Part shown: one piece after another, positions 54,362-63,908 of the stretch
How the letters are laid out: each line of letters opens with the position of its first letter
Numbering within the stretch: the stretch's first letter is position 1
From: Tropicimonas_B omnivorans
Lineage (GTDB): Bacteria > Pseudomonadota > Alphaproteobacteria > Rhodobacterales > Rhodobacteraceae
Reading direction: 5' to 3'
Assembly (NCBI RefSeq): GCF_031846565.1
Contig: NZ_JAVRHL010000002.1
Location: forward strand, 1 to 64,000
DNA: 64,000 bases
Notes under the pieces: model-generated
Database searches by the model: none
Told to the model about the DNA's origin: nothing
Seen by the model: the letters and a program-made list of their open reading frames with translations, nothing else
Made by a program: the position numbers and the translations under genes

Positions 54362-56527
54362 ATGACGCATGAGACCGGCCCATCGACGCCGCCTTCCCTC
54401 AACGACTGGGCCGATCTCGTGCGCAAGGAGACGAAGGGACGGACCCCGGGCGAGCTCGTCTGGCACACGCTGGAAGGGGTTTCGGTGAAGCCGCTCTACA
54501 CCGAAGCGGACCTCGAGGGGCTTGCGCATATCGGCTCCCTGCCGGGGTTCGCACCCTATGCGAGGGGCGTGCGTGCGACGATGTATACCGGGCGGCCCTG
54601 GACGATCCGGCAATATGCGGGCTTCTCCACCGCCGAGGAGAGCAACGCCTTCTACCGCCGCGCGCTCGCCGCCGGGCAGCAGGGCGTCTCCGTCGCGTTC
54701 GATCTTGCGACCCACCGCGGCTATGACAGCGATCACCCCCGCGTCGAGGGGGACGTGGGAAAGGCCGGCGTCGCCATCGACAGCGTGGAGGACATGAACG
54801 TACTCTTCGGAGGCATTCCCCTTCAGGACGTGTCCGTCTCCATGACCATGAACGGCGCGGTGATCCCGATCCTCGCCTCCTTCATCGTGGCGGGGGAGGA
54901 GCAGGGCGTCCCGCGCAGCGAGCTCTCCGGGACCATCCAGAACGACATCCTGAAGGAGTTCATGGTCCGCAACACGTATATCTATCCGCCCGAGCCCTCG
55001 ATGCGGATCGTCGCGGACATCATCGAGTACACCGCGGGGGAGATGCCACGGTTCAACTCGATCTCGATCAGCGGCTACCACATGCAGGAGGCCGGGGCGA
55101 ACCTCGTCCAGGAGCTGGCCTTCACCCTGGCGGACGGGCGGGAATACGTGCGCGCCGCCATCGCGCGGGGGATGGACGTCGACCGCTTCGCGCCGCGCCT
55201 GTCGTTCTTCTTCGCCATCGGCATGAACTTCTTCATGGAAGCGGCAAAGCTGCGGGCCGCGCGGCTCCTGTGGTCCCGCGTGATGGAGGAGTTCACGCCG
55301 CAGGACCCGAAGAGCTCCATGCTGCGCACCCATTGCCAGACCTCCGGCGTCTCGCTGGCCGAGCAGGATCCCTACAACAACGTCATCCGGACGGCCTACG
55401 AGGCGATGAGCGCGGTTCTGGGCGGAACGCAATCGCTGCACACCAACGCCCTGGACGAAGCCATAGCCCTGCCGACCGACTTCTCCGCCCGCATCGCCCG
55501 CAACACCCAGCTCATCCTGCAGGAGGAGACCGGAGTCACCGGCGTCGTCGATCCGCTCGCCGGATCCTACTACGTCGAGCGGTTGACCGGGGACCTCGCC
55601 GAAGCCGCCTGGGCGTTGATGGAGGAGGTCGAGGAGATGGGCGGAATGACGAGGGCCGTCGCCTCCGGCATGCCCAAGCTCCGGATCGAGGAGACCGCCG
55701 CCCGGAGACAGGCGAACATCGACAGGGGGGAGGACGTGGTCGTCGGCGTCAACCGGTACCGCAAGGAGACCGAGGATCCGATCGACATCCTCGACATCGC
55801 TGGAGAGACGGTCCGCGCGGGCCAGATCGAGAAGCTGGCGCGGATCCGGGCGGATCGGGACGAGGGAGCAACCGCGGCCGCGCTCTCGGAGGTGGAGCGC
55901 CGTGCCCTGGAGGGGGGCAACCTCCTCGAGGCCGCGGTGGAAGCGGCGCGGGCGCGCGCGACGGTGGGGGAGATCAGCATGGCCATGGAGAAGGTCTTCG
56001 GCCGTCACAGGGCGGAAGTGAAGACGCTCGCCGGCGTCTATGGCGCTGCCTACGACGGCGATGCGGAATTCGAGGCGATCCAGAGGGACGTCGCGGCCTT
56101 CGCCGAGGAGGAGGGGCGTCGGCCGCGGATGATGGTGGTGAAGATGGGGCAGGACGGCCATGACCGCGGCGCCAAGGTCATCGCGACGGCCTTCGCCGAT
56201 ATCGGCTTCGACGTGGATGTCGGGCCGCTCTTCCAGACGCCCGAGGAAGCCGCACGCGACGCGGTGGACAACGACGTTCATGTCGTCGGCATTTCCAGCC
56301 AGGCCGCCGGACACAAGGCCCTCGCTCCGAAACTGGTGGAGGCCCTGCGCGTCGAGGATGCCGGCGATATCCTCGTCGTCTGCGGCGGCGTGATCCCGAG
56401 CCAGGATTACGAGTTCCTGAAAGGCGCCGGGGTCTCCGCGATCTTCGGCCCGGGCACGAACATTCCCGATGCCGCGCGCGGCATTCTTGATTTGATCCGA
56501 AAGGCGCGCGGCGACCGCACGGCGTGA
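54362..56527 (+). CDS. scpA: methylmalonyl-CoA mutase (single-chain)
   Basis: 721-residue B12 enzyme converting methylmalonyl-CoA to succinyl-CoA. The N-terminal TIM-barrel part (1-~560) has the substrate motif YTGRPWTIRQYAGF. The C-terminal cobalamin domain (about 590-721) has DGHDRGAKV, with His600 as lower Co ligand, then GISSQAAGHK and CGGVIPSQDY. GAGGAG precedes the ATG at 54362; an in-frame ATG at 54338 is less likely. With PccA/PccB it completes propionyl-CoA assimilation. Confidence 0.97.
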   Translation: MTHETGPSTPPSLNDWADLVRKETKGRTPGELVWHTLEGVSVKPLYTEADLEGLAHIGSLPGFAPYARGVRATMYTGRPWTIRQYAGFSTAEESNAFYRRALAAGQQGVSVAFDLATHRGYDSDHPRVEGDVGKAGVAIDSVEDMNVLFGGIPLQDVSVSMTMNGAVIPILASFIVAGEEQGVPRSELSGTIQNDILKEFMVRNTYIYPPEPSMRIVADIIEYTAGEMPRFNSISISGYHMQEAGANLVQELAFTLADGREYVRAAIARGMDVDRFAPRLSFFFAIGMNFFMEAAKLRAARLLWSRVMEEFTPQDPKSSMLRTHCQTSGVSLAEQDPYNNVIRTAYEAMSAVLGGTQSLHTNALDEAIALPTDFSARIARNTQLILQEETGVTGVVDPLAGSYYVERLTGDLAEAAWALMEEVEEMGGMTRAVASGMPKLRIEETAARRQANIDRGEDVVVGVNRYRKETEDPIDILDIAGETVRAGQIEKLARIRADRDEGATAAALSEVERRALEGGNLLEAAVEAARARATVGEISMAMEKVFGRHRAEVKTLAGVYGAAYDGDAEFEAIQRDVAAFAEEEGRRPRMMVVKMGQDGHDRGAKVIATAFADIGFDVDVGPLFQTPEEAARDAVDNDVHVVGISSQAAGHKALAPKLVEALRVEDAGDILVVCGGVIPSQDYEFLKGAGVSAIFGPGTNIPDAARGILDLIRKARGDRTA

Positions 56528-56812
56528 ACGGCAGGGAGTGGCCGGTGCCGGAGGGGGTCTTTGCTAGGATCCGCTCCCTCAGGGGGCGTCACCGGAATAC
56601 CTGGCGCGTGGTTGACGGTGGGGCAGATCTGTCCGGTCGCGCAGAGGACAAGACAACGACCGCCCCCGTGGGATCAGATGTCCCATAAATCGGCCCTCTG
56701 ATGTCACAGGCCCGCCGAAGGGGTAGGGCGCGGCGATCACGAGGACCTTGCGAGCCTTTTCCGGCGAACGACCCCTCTGTGCGGCGTTGCGGCATTCCTG
56801 TAGAATACAACC
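56528..56812. other. intergenic region before the J-domain gene
   Basis: 285 bases. Near the 5' side, a six-base inverted repeat (56542-56547 with 56590-56595) around a shorter GAGGG/CCCTC pair may mark the mutase transcript end. At the 3' side TAGAAT (56801-56806) is a good -10 only seven bases before the next ATG. No small gene seen. Confidence 0.4.
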
Positions 56813-57490
56813 ATGTCGATCTGGACCCGCATCACATCCGCTCTCTCCGCGCTTCGCAACGGCGAGGGCCTGGGCGCTCTGCTCGACTTCGGCACGCCGC
56901 CGGAGCGCTCGGTCGGCTTCACCATCGCCGTGATCGCGCTCGGCGCGAAAATGGCGAAGGCGGACGGGTCCGTGAGCCGCAACGAGGTGGCGGCCTTTCG
57001 CAAGGTCTTCCAGATTCCCGAGGAGGAGCTGGCAAACGCGGCCCGCGTCTTCAACCTCGCGCGCACCGACGTGGCGGGGTTCGAGGAATATGCTGGCAAG
57101 ATCGCACGGATGTTTCCCACCGGCGATCCCGTGCTCGGTGACGTGATGGAAGGCCTGTTTCACGTGGCCGTGGCGGATGGGGCCTATCACCGGGCGGAAG
57201 CGAGGTTCCTCGAACGAGTGGCCGATATCTTCGGCCTGCCGGGGTCGCAGTTCGCCGCGATCCGGGCGCGCTTCGTCGGCGATGCCGCGCCGGATCCCTA
57301 TGCGGTCCTCGGCGTCACGCCGGACATTCCGCTCGACCAGATCCGCAGCGCCTGGCGCAGGCAGATCAAGGAAAGCCATCCCGATCGCATGATCGCCCGC
57401 GGTGTGCCGCAGGAGGCCGTGCGGATGGCAGAGGCGCGGATGGTTCACCTGAACGCCGCCTGGGACCAAATATCACGGGAGCGCGCATGA
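56813..57490 (+). CDS. TerB/J-domain co-chaperone (DjlA-like, cytosolic)
   Basis: 225 residues. The N-terminal TerB-like helical domain (about 35-150) has MAKADGSVSRNEVAAFRKVF and VADGAYHRAE. The C-terminal J domain (about 162-225) begins DPYAVLGV and has HPD at residues 189-191 (KESHPDRM), so it should stimulate DnaK. E. coli DjlA has an N-terminal membrane anchor that is missing here. No Shine-Dalgarno is visible before the ATG. Overlaps the next gene by four bases. Confidence 0.9.
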   Translation: MSIWTRITSALSALRNGEGLGALLDFGTPPERSVGFTIAVIALGAKMAKADGSVSRNEVAAFRKVFQIPEEELANAARVFNLARTDVAGFEEYAGKIARMFPTGDPVLGDVMEGLFHVAVADGAYHRAEARFLERVADIFGLPGSQFAAIRARFVGDAAPDPYAVLGVTPDIPLDQIRSAWRRQIKESHPDRMIARGVPQEAVRMAEARMVHLNAAWDQISRERA

Positions 57491-57939
57491 TCTTTCCGAA
57501 CGACCTTCGCCCGCTAAATCTCTACGCCATGAAACAGATTGCCGCCTACGCCCTCATCCTCGCCATTGCCACGCCCCTCCACGCGCAGGATGAGGATCCG
57601 CCCATCGCTCCCCTGCCTGACGTGGAAAACGAGGGCGAGTCCCTCGGGGATACAGCCCGTGACCTCTTCGACGGCTTCCGGGAGGAGGTCGAGCCCGACC
57701 TGCGGGACCTCGCCGAGGACCTTGAGCCCTCCCTCCGCCGCTTCGCCCGGCAGATGGGGCCGATGCTCGGCGAGCTTCAGGACATGATCGGGGACGTGAG
57801 CAATTACGAGCCGCCGGAAAAACTGCCGAACGGTGATATCATCCTGCGCTACAAGGATCCGGAGGAGGATGGAGACGCTCCGGAGCCTGGCCCCGAAGAC
57901 GAGGGGACGGCCGGGGCCGGGGAGCCGATCGACCTGTGA
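57487..57939 (+). CDS. secreted acidic protein, unknown function
   Basis: Up to 150 residues. From the ATG at 57487 (coupled to the J-domain gene by ATGA, GGGAG five bases upstream) the signal peptide has a long n-region. The ATG at 57529 gives a textbook one (KQIAAYALILAIATPLHA) but no ribosome-binding site. The mature part is acidic, with a helical stretch (about 55-100) and a repeated pattern of VEPDLRDLAEDLEPSLRR type, then a disordered Pro/Glu/Gly tail. No family assigned with confidence. Confidence 0.75.
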   Translation: MIFPNDLRPLNLYAMKQIAAYALILAIATPLHAQDEDPPIAPLPDVENEGESLGDTARDLFDGFREEVEPDLRDLAEDLEPSLRRFARQMGPMLGELQDMIGDVSNYEPPEKLPNGDIILRYKDPEEDGDAPEPGPEDEGTAGAGEPIDL

Positions 57940-59018
57940 CGCTTGTGGAGTCCCCTGACCTGGAGAGCGCGCCGGCCGCGCTGCCGCCCGACGAGAGCAC
58001 GCCGGCGCTTGTCGCCTATCACCTCGCCCGCAACGGGAAGGGCGAACCGCTCGGCCCCATAGCGCCGGGCGAGCCGCCCGAGGAGGGCGGCGGTTTTCTC
58101 TGGATCCACATGTTCCGGGACAGCCCGGCCGGTCAGGGCTGGCTTCACGGTGCCAGCCTCGTTCCGGTGGTCTTCAACGCTCTCACGGCAGACGAGACGC
58201 GCCCGCGTTGCACCGTCCACGATGGCGGCGTGATCCTCAACCTGCGCGGGGTGAACCTCAATCCCGGCGCCGAGCCGGAGGACATGGTCTCCATTCGTCT
58301 GTGGATCCAGGGGACGCGCGTGGTCAGCGTGGTGCGCAATCCGCTCGCGGCGGTGCTGGACATCAGGGATGAAATCGCGCGGGGGCAGGGGCCGGTCACT
58401 CCGGGCGATCTCGTCGCCAGGCTGGCCCTTCGGCTTGCGGACCGGACGGAGCCGATCGTCACCCATCTCAACGAGCGGATCGATACGCTCGAGGAGGAGA
58501 TGCTGTTCGGCGGCACGGAGAACGTCTCGCGGCACGAGCTCGGCGACATCCGCGCCATGTCGATCCAGATGCGGCGGTACATGTTCCCTCAGCGGGACGC
58601 GCTCTCCACCTTCGAGATCGAGGATCTGACCTGGCTTACCAAGGCCGACAGGGTGCGCCTTCGGGAGGCGACGGAGCGCGTGACCCGTCTCGGCGAGGAG
58701 CTGGACGCGATCCGGGAAAGGGCTCAGGTCGTACAGGATCAACTGATGGATGCCCGCTCCGAGCAGATGAACCATCAGATGCTGGTCCTGTCCGTGGTGG
58801 CCGCGATCTTCCTGCCGCTCGGCTTCATTACCGGTCTGCTCGGGATCAATGTCGGCGGAATGCCGGGGGTGGAGTCGCCCGCCGCGTTCTGGATCGTGTG
58901 CCTGATCCTGGCCGTGACCTGTGCCGGGCAGCTGATCCTGTTTCGCCAGATGGGGCTTCTGGGGCGGCGCAAGCGGAAGCGCGGGGCCGGGCCCGCTCTG
59001 GCAGACGACCCGAGTTAA
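57936..59018 (+). CDS. zntB: CorA/ZntB-family divalent metal transporter
   Basis: 360-residue pentameric-channel-type protein. Large N-terminal cytoplasmic domain, long helix (about 200-290), then two C-terminal membrane helices. The pore-loop signature reads GINVGGMPG in place of CorA's GMN, which fits the ZntB branch. The GTG start at 57936 overlaps the preceding stop by four bases. Zinc as substrate is by family only. Confidence 0.87.
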   Translation: MTLVESPDLESAPAALPPDESTPALVAYHLARNGKGEPLGPIAPGEPPEEGGGFLWIHMFRDSPAGQGWLHGASLVPVVFNALTADETRPRCTVHDGGVILNLRGVNLNPGAEPEDMVSIRLWIQGTRVVSVVRNPLAAVLDIRDEIARGQGPVTPGDLVARLALRLADRTEPIVTHLNERIDTLEEEMLFGGTENVSRHELGDIRAMSIQMRRYMFPQRDALSTFEIEDLTWLTKADRVRLREATERVTRLGEELDAIRERAQVVQDQLMDARSEQMNHQMLVLSVVAAIFLPLGFITGLLGINVGGMPGVESPAAFWIVCLILAVTCAGQLILFRQMGLLGRRKRKRGAGPALADDPS

Positions 59019-59048
59019 CTCGTCCAAGGAAGGACGGTTAGACGAACA

Positions 59049-59069
59049 CGAAATTTCGCAGAAATTTCG
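59049..59069. repeat. AT-rich palindrome between zntB and fabI
   Basis: Nine-base perfect inverted repeat (59049-59057 with 59061-59069) with a GCA loop. It also reads as two GAAATTTC units 11 bases apart. It is strikingly AT-rich for this genome and lies between two convergent genes. It may be a terminator core or a protein-binding site. Confidence 0.45.
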
Positions 59070-59161
59070 AATTCAGGAAGTGGTTTCGGCGGGGGCACAC
59101 AGTGGCCGATGCCCATGTCCCCCGGACGCGTCGTGCGCCCTGCCTACAGCTTCCGGCGCGA

Positions 59162-59950
<789 letters not shown>

Positions 59951-59954
59951 GGGC

Positions 59955-61184
59955 CTACTCCTCGTAGCGGGACAGCAGCATCGATCCGTTCGTGCCGCCG
60001 AAGCCGAAGCTGTTTGTCATGACCGTGTCGAGCCCGGCCGTCTCGCGCAGGTCCCTCGCGATCTCGCCCTCGTGCAGGGCGGGATCGAGGGTCTCCACGT
60101 TGATCGAGGGGGCGATGTAGTCCCCCTTCATCATCAGGAGGCAATAGATCGCCTCCTGCGCGCCGGTGGCGCCCTGGCTGTGGCCCGTCATCGACTTGGT
60201 GGAGCTGATCGGTGGGGTGCTGCCCTCGCCGAAAACGCGGCGCACCGCTTCCACTTCGCCGACATCGCCCACCGGCGTGGAGGTGCCGTGGGCGTTGATG
60301 TAGCTGACCTTGCGTCCCTCGGGCAGGGTGTCGAGCGCGAGGCGCATGGCCCGTTCGCCGCCTTCGCCCGACGGGGCGACCATGTCATGCCCGTCCGAGG
60401 TCGCGGCAAACCCTGTCACTTCGGCGAGGATGTTGGCGCCGCGGGCCTTCGCCCGCTCCAGCTCCTCGAGGACGACCATGCCGCCGCCGCCTGCGATGAC
60501 GAAACCGTCGCGGTCCTTGTCGAAAGCGCGGCTGGCCTTCTCCGGGCTGTCGTTGAACTTCGAGGACATTGCACCCATCGCATCGAAGAGACAGGACAGC
60601 GTCCAGTCCAGCTCCTCCCCGCCACCGGCGAACATCACGTCCTGCTTGCCCATCTGGATCTGCTCCGCTGCCGCGCCGATGCAGTGCAGCGAGGTCGAGC
60701 AGGCCGAGGTGATGGAGTAGTTGATGCCCTTGATGCTGAAGGCGGTGGACAGGTTCGCGCTCACCGTGGAGGACATGCCGCGCGGCACCATGAGAGGCCC
60801 GATGCGCTTGGGGCTGCCTTTTTCGAGCACGATCTGGTGCGCCGCGAATAGGTTGGAGGTGGAGGGCCCGCCGGACCCGGCGATGAGGCCGGTCCTGGGA
60901 TCGGAGACTTCAGCCTCGGTCAGACCGGAATCGGCGATCGCCTGCTGCATCGCGATATGGGCATAGGCTGCGCCCGGTCCCATGAACCGCAGGGCGCGCT
61001 TGTCGATATGCTCGGAGGGATCGATCTTCAGCGTACCGGCGACCTGGCTGCGGAAGCCGTGCTCGGCCATCTCTTCGGAGCGTTCGACGCCCGAGCGGCC
61101 GGCCCTGAGGGCGGCATCCACTTCGGACGGATTGTTGCCGATGGGGGAGACGATCCCCAGTCCCGTGATGACGACGCGGCGCAT
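59955..61184 (-). CDS. fabB: beta-ketoacyl-ACP synthase I
   Basis: 409-residue condensing enzyme. The Cys-His-His triad lies in TSACSTSLH, AHGTSTPVGD and GHSQGATGA. Its pairing with fabA identifies it as the FabB type needed for unsaturated fatty acids. AGGAGG upstream fixes the ATG at 61184 (MRRVVITGLG); the frame continues ten codons further. It lies 16 bases after fabA. Confidence 0.96.
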   Translation of the reverse strand: MRRVVITGLGIVSPIGNNPSEVDAALRAGRSGVERSEEMAEHGFRSQVAGTLKIDPSEHIDKRALRFMGPGAAYAHIAMQQAIADSGLTEAEVSDPRTGLIAGSGGPSTSNLFAAHQIVLEKGSPKRIGPLMVPRGMSSTVSANLSTAFSIKGINYSITSACSTSLHCIGAAAEQIQMGKQDVMFAGGGEELDWTLSCLFDAMGAMSSKFNDSPEKASRAFDKDRDGFVIAGGGGMVVLEELERAKARGANILAEVTGFAATSDGHDMVAPSGEGGERAMRLALDTLPEGRKVSYINAHGTSTPVGDVGEVEAVRRVFGEGSTPPISSTKSMTGHSQGATGAQEAIYCLLMMKGDYIAPSINVETLDPALHEGEIARDLRETAGLDTVMTNSFGFGGTNGSMLLSRYEE

Positions 61185-61200
61185 GGCGCCTCCTTTCGGC

Positions 61201-61719
61201 TCAGCTGCTGACATTCGCGGCGGACAGGCCGACCTTCATGTCGCGGACTTCGCAAACGGTCTCGCCGTCCGCTTCGACCCGGCCATCGGCCACGCCCATC
61301 TTCAGGCGCCGCTCGATCACGCGAGTGAAGGTGATGTGGTAGGTCACGAGCTTGCGATCAGGGCGGATCATGCCCGAGAGCTTCACCTCGCCGGCGCCGA
61401 GCGCGAAGCCCTGGCCGGTCCAGCCGCGCCACCCGAGGTTGAACCCGGTCAGCTGCCAGAGTGCGTCCACCATGAGACAGCCCGGCATGACCGGATTGCC
61501 CGGAAAGTGGCACGGAAAGAACCAGAGGTCGGGCGTGATGTCGAACTCGGCCGTGACGTGGCCCTTGCCGTTCTCGCCGCCATCGCCGCTGATATCCGTG
61601 ACCCGATCCATCATCAGCATCGGCGGTTCGGGAAGCTGGGCATTGCCCGGCCCGAACAGCTCACCGCGCGCACAGCGCAGAAGGTCGTCCTTGTCGAAAC
61701 TGGTCGGAAAATCCGCCAT
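61201..61719 (-). CDS. fabA: 3-hydroxydecanoyl-ACP dehydratase/isomerase
   Basis: 172 residues, same as E. coli FabA. Active-site His71 in PCHFPGNPVMPG and Asp85 in MVDALWQL. It makes the cis double bond that FabB elongates. Start at 61719 (MADFPTSFDKDDLLRCA). Divergent from irr across 154 bases. Confidence 0.97.
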   Translation of the reverse strand: MADFPTSFDKDDLLRCARGELFGPGNAQLPEPPMLMMDRVTDISGDGGENGKGHVTAEFDITPDLWFFPCHFPGNPVMPGCLMVDALWQLTGFNLGWRGWTGQGFALGAGEVKLSGMIRPDRKLVTYHITFTRVIERRLKMGVADGRVEADGETVCEVRDMKVGLSAANVSS

Positions 61720-61835
61720 GTAGCCTGCCCCTGGGGTTGGTCCCGTGTCGGTTTCGCTTCCTACCATTGCGAAGAAGCACGGCGCAATAGCTCGGCCGGG
61801 CCTGGGCCCAATCAAGTGGGTGCCCCGAAATCCAA

Positions 61836-61865
61836 TTGAAAACACGGGGTAAGATGCCATATAAA
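61836..61865 (+). promoter_or_regulatory. candidate irr promoter
   Basis: TTGAAA (61836-61841), then ATATAA (61859-61864, 17-base spacer) or TATAAA (61860-61865, 18-base spacer). The predicted start of transcription, about 61872, is within two bases of the irr ATG, and there is no Shine-Dalgarno. A leaderless or nearly leaderless mRNA is implied. Confidence 0.5.
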
Positions 61866-61873
61866 ACCGTGCA

Positions 61874-62311
61874 ATGACCAAACCCAGCGACACCCTTTCG
61901 GAAAAGGCCGTGGAGCGAGGCAGCAATTGGCTCTCTCGCGCCGGCCTTCGGCCCACCCGCCAGCGGGTCTCTCTGGCGTCTCTTCTCGTCGGCGACGGCG
62001 AAGACCGCCATGTCACGGCCGAAAGCCTGTTCGAGGCATCCCGCAGCGCCGGGGAGAAGGTCTCCCTCGCGACGGTGTACAATACGCTGAAGGCGTTTTG
62101 CGATGCGGGCCTGATGCAGGAGATCACGGTCGATGGCTCGAAGAGCTATTTCGACACACGGATCGACGATCACCCCCATTTCTATTGGGACGATACCGCC
62201 GAGCTGTTCGATGCGCCGGCGGACGAGCTGGAGATCGTCCGGCTTCCGAAGGCTCCGGGCGGCGCGCGCATCTCCAAGGTGGATGTCGTGATCCGTCTCT
62301 CCCGGGACTGA
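61874..62311 (+). CDS. irr: iron response regulator Irr (Fur family)
   Basis: 145 residues. Fur-type winged helix with GLRPTRQRVSLASLL and SLATVYNTLKAF. The Irr-type dimerisation region has SKSYFDTRIDDHPHFYW in place of Fur's zinc motifs, and ends VDVVIRLSR. Irr represses or activates iron and heme genes according to heme status in alphaproteobacteria. The His-x-His in DHPHF sits where Irr proteins have their heme-linked His cluster. Divergent from fabA. Confidence 0.92.
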   Translation: MTKPSDTLSEKAVERGSNWLSRAGLRPTRQRVSLASLLVGDGEDRHVTAESLFEASRSAGEKVSLATVYNTLKAFCDAGLMQEITVDGSKSYFDTRIDDHPHFYWDDTAELFDAPADELEIVRLPKAPGGARISKVDVVIRLSRD

Positions 62312-62470
62312 TCTCGAGGTAGAAAAGATCACCGCTTAGTCTCCCGCCAGTTCGGGCGGCGGTGTCCTTCCCATCGAAGCGCACCCCTTGGCAGCGACAA
62401 GCCGTCCAGACGGCACTCCCGAGAGACCTTCGTTCCCACCGGGGCGCGCGAAAGCGGGTCCCGAGGCGCC

Positions 62471-63802
62471 TCAGGTGGCCGTCGCTTCCTTCTGTGCATT
62501 CGACAGATCGGGCTCGACATGGGGCAGGGCAGGCGCGTCCGTTTCCGCTTCCTTCTGCGCTGCCGCATAGACCTTGTCCGCCGGAGGCGTCGTGGTCTGG
62601 TGGATCCTCGGCAGCTCGTCGTCCCGCCCGGACAGGAAGATTGCAATTCCCCGCATTCCGGCGACGTGATCGGCGAAGGCGCGCAGGGCGATGAGCGTCG
62701 GCACGGCCACGATCATCCCGACGACGGACCACGCCCATCCCCAGAAAGCGACGGAGATGAAGACCACGACGGGGTTCAGCTTGAGGCTCCGGCCGACGGC
62801 ATAGGGCGTTACGAACTGTCCCTCGAAGCTCGTCAGCAGGAAATAGACCGCGCCCGCAATCAGGGCCTGGCCCACGGTGGGTAGCGCGACGATGCCGATC
62901 ACGGTGGCGAGCGCCACGCCCGCGATGGCGCCGATATAGGGCACGAAGTTGAAAATGAACGCGACCGCTCCGAACAGGATCGGGTTCGGCATGCCCAGGC
63001 CCCACATCGCGAGCGCGATGCTGACGCCCAGTCCGAAGTTGATGATCGAGATCGTGAAAAAGTACCGGCTGAGCTTGCGCTCGATGTCGTAGGCGATGCG
63101 GATCGCGTTCTTCTTGTCGCGGAAGGTCGGTACGGCCTGCACGATCTTCTCGTAGAACAGATCTCCGACGCTCAGCAGGAAGAACAGCAGAACGAGGGTC
63201 AGGATCGCCTGTCCAAGGACGTACGGTGCGACCATGGCAAGTCGTGCGAGCATGCCCGGCTCGTCGCTCACCACCACCTGCTGTGGTTGCGCAGTGGGGG
63301 CGCCGCCGGACGCCGCCGCCGCGGCGGGGTCTGCCGCGGCGCCATCGCCGCCCGCGGAACTGGCGAGATTGCTCATGCGCTCGTTCGCTTCGGTGACGGT
63401 ACGTAGCGCCTCCGAGAACACGGATAGTTTCTGCTCGACCTGGCTGAGGATGGTCGGCGCGTCGTCGATATAGTCCCGGATCGGGGCCGAGAGACCGACC
63501 ACGGCCGCGACAAGGGTCACCAGAAGCATGAGGACGATCAGGCCCGCCGTGATGCCGGCCGGTACGCCGAGGCGCGACATGCCGCGCCGGACGGGGCTGA
63601 AGGTCAGGGCGAGCAGGAAGCCCATGATCACCGGCAGGAAAAAAGCCCGCGCTATGACAAGCGACGCGCAGGCCGCGATCACGAAAAGACCGATCAGGGC
63701 TACAGGCGCCACGCGGTTCCGCGTGCTCTCGTCCATCCGCCCTGCCTCCCGGCTTGAGCCGTCCTCCTCTGCCGGTTCGGGGGCGGGGGGCGGCGCGGTC
63801 AT
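62471..63802 (-). CDS. AI-2E family membrane transporter
   Basis: 443 residues. Eight predicted membrane helices with a long periplasmic/cytoplasmic stretch (about 95-185) that includes an Ala/Gly-rich low-complexity run. The conserved C-terminal half has FNFVPYIGAIAGVALA and TPYAVGRSLKLNPVVVF, typical of AI-2E (UPF0118/PerM) proteins. Members export various small molecules or act as Na+/H+ antiporters; substrate here unknown. Ends with an acidic cytoplasmic tail. Confidence 0.88.
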   Translation of the reverse strand: MTAPPPAPEPAEEDGSSREAGRMDESTRNRVAPVALIGLFVIAACASLVIARAFFLPVIMGFLLALTFSPVRRGMSRLGVPAGITAGLIVLMLLVTLVAAVVGLSAPIRDYIDDAPTILSQVEQKLSVFSEALRTVTEANERMSNLASSAGGDGAAADPAAAAASGGAPTAQPQQVVVSDEPGMLARLAMVAPYVLGQAILTLVLLFFLLSVGDLFYEKIVQAVPTFRDKKNAIRIAYDIERKLSRYFFTISIINFGLGVSIALAMWGLGMPNPILFGAVAFIFNFVPYIGAIAGVALATVIGIVALPTVGQALIAGAVYFLLTSFEGQFVTPYAVGRSLKLNPVVVFISVAFWGWAWSVVGMIVAVPTLIALRAFADHVAGMRGIAIFLSGRDDELPRIHQTTTPPADKVYAAAQKEAETDAPALPHVEPDLSNAQKEATAT

Positions 63803-63908
63803 GTAATTCGTCTCGACATGAGCGGCAAATGAACGGAAGCCCTAAAGGTTCCGCCGGCGCAGAAGGTTTGAGGGAGCGCGTATGGAGCAGGCCGCGCCCT
63901 TTAGCGCG

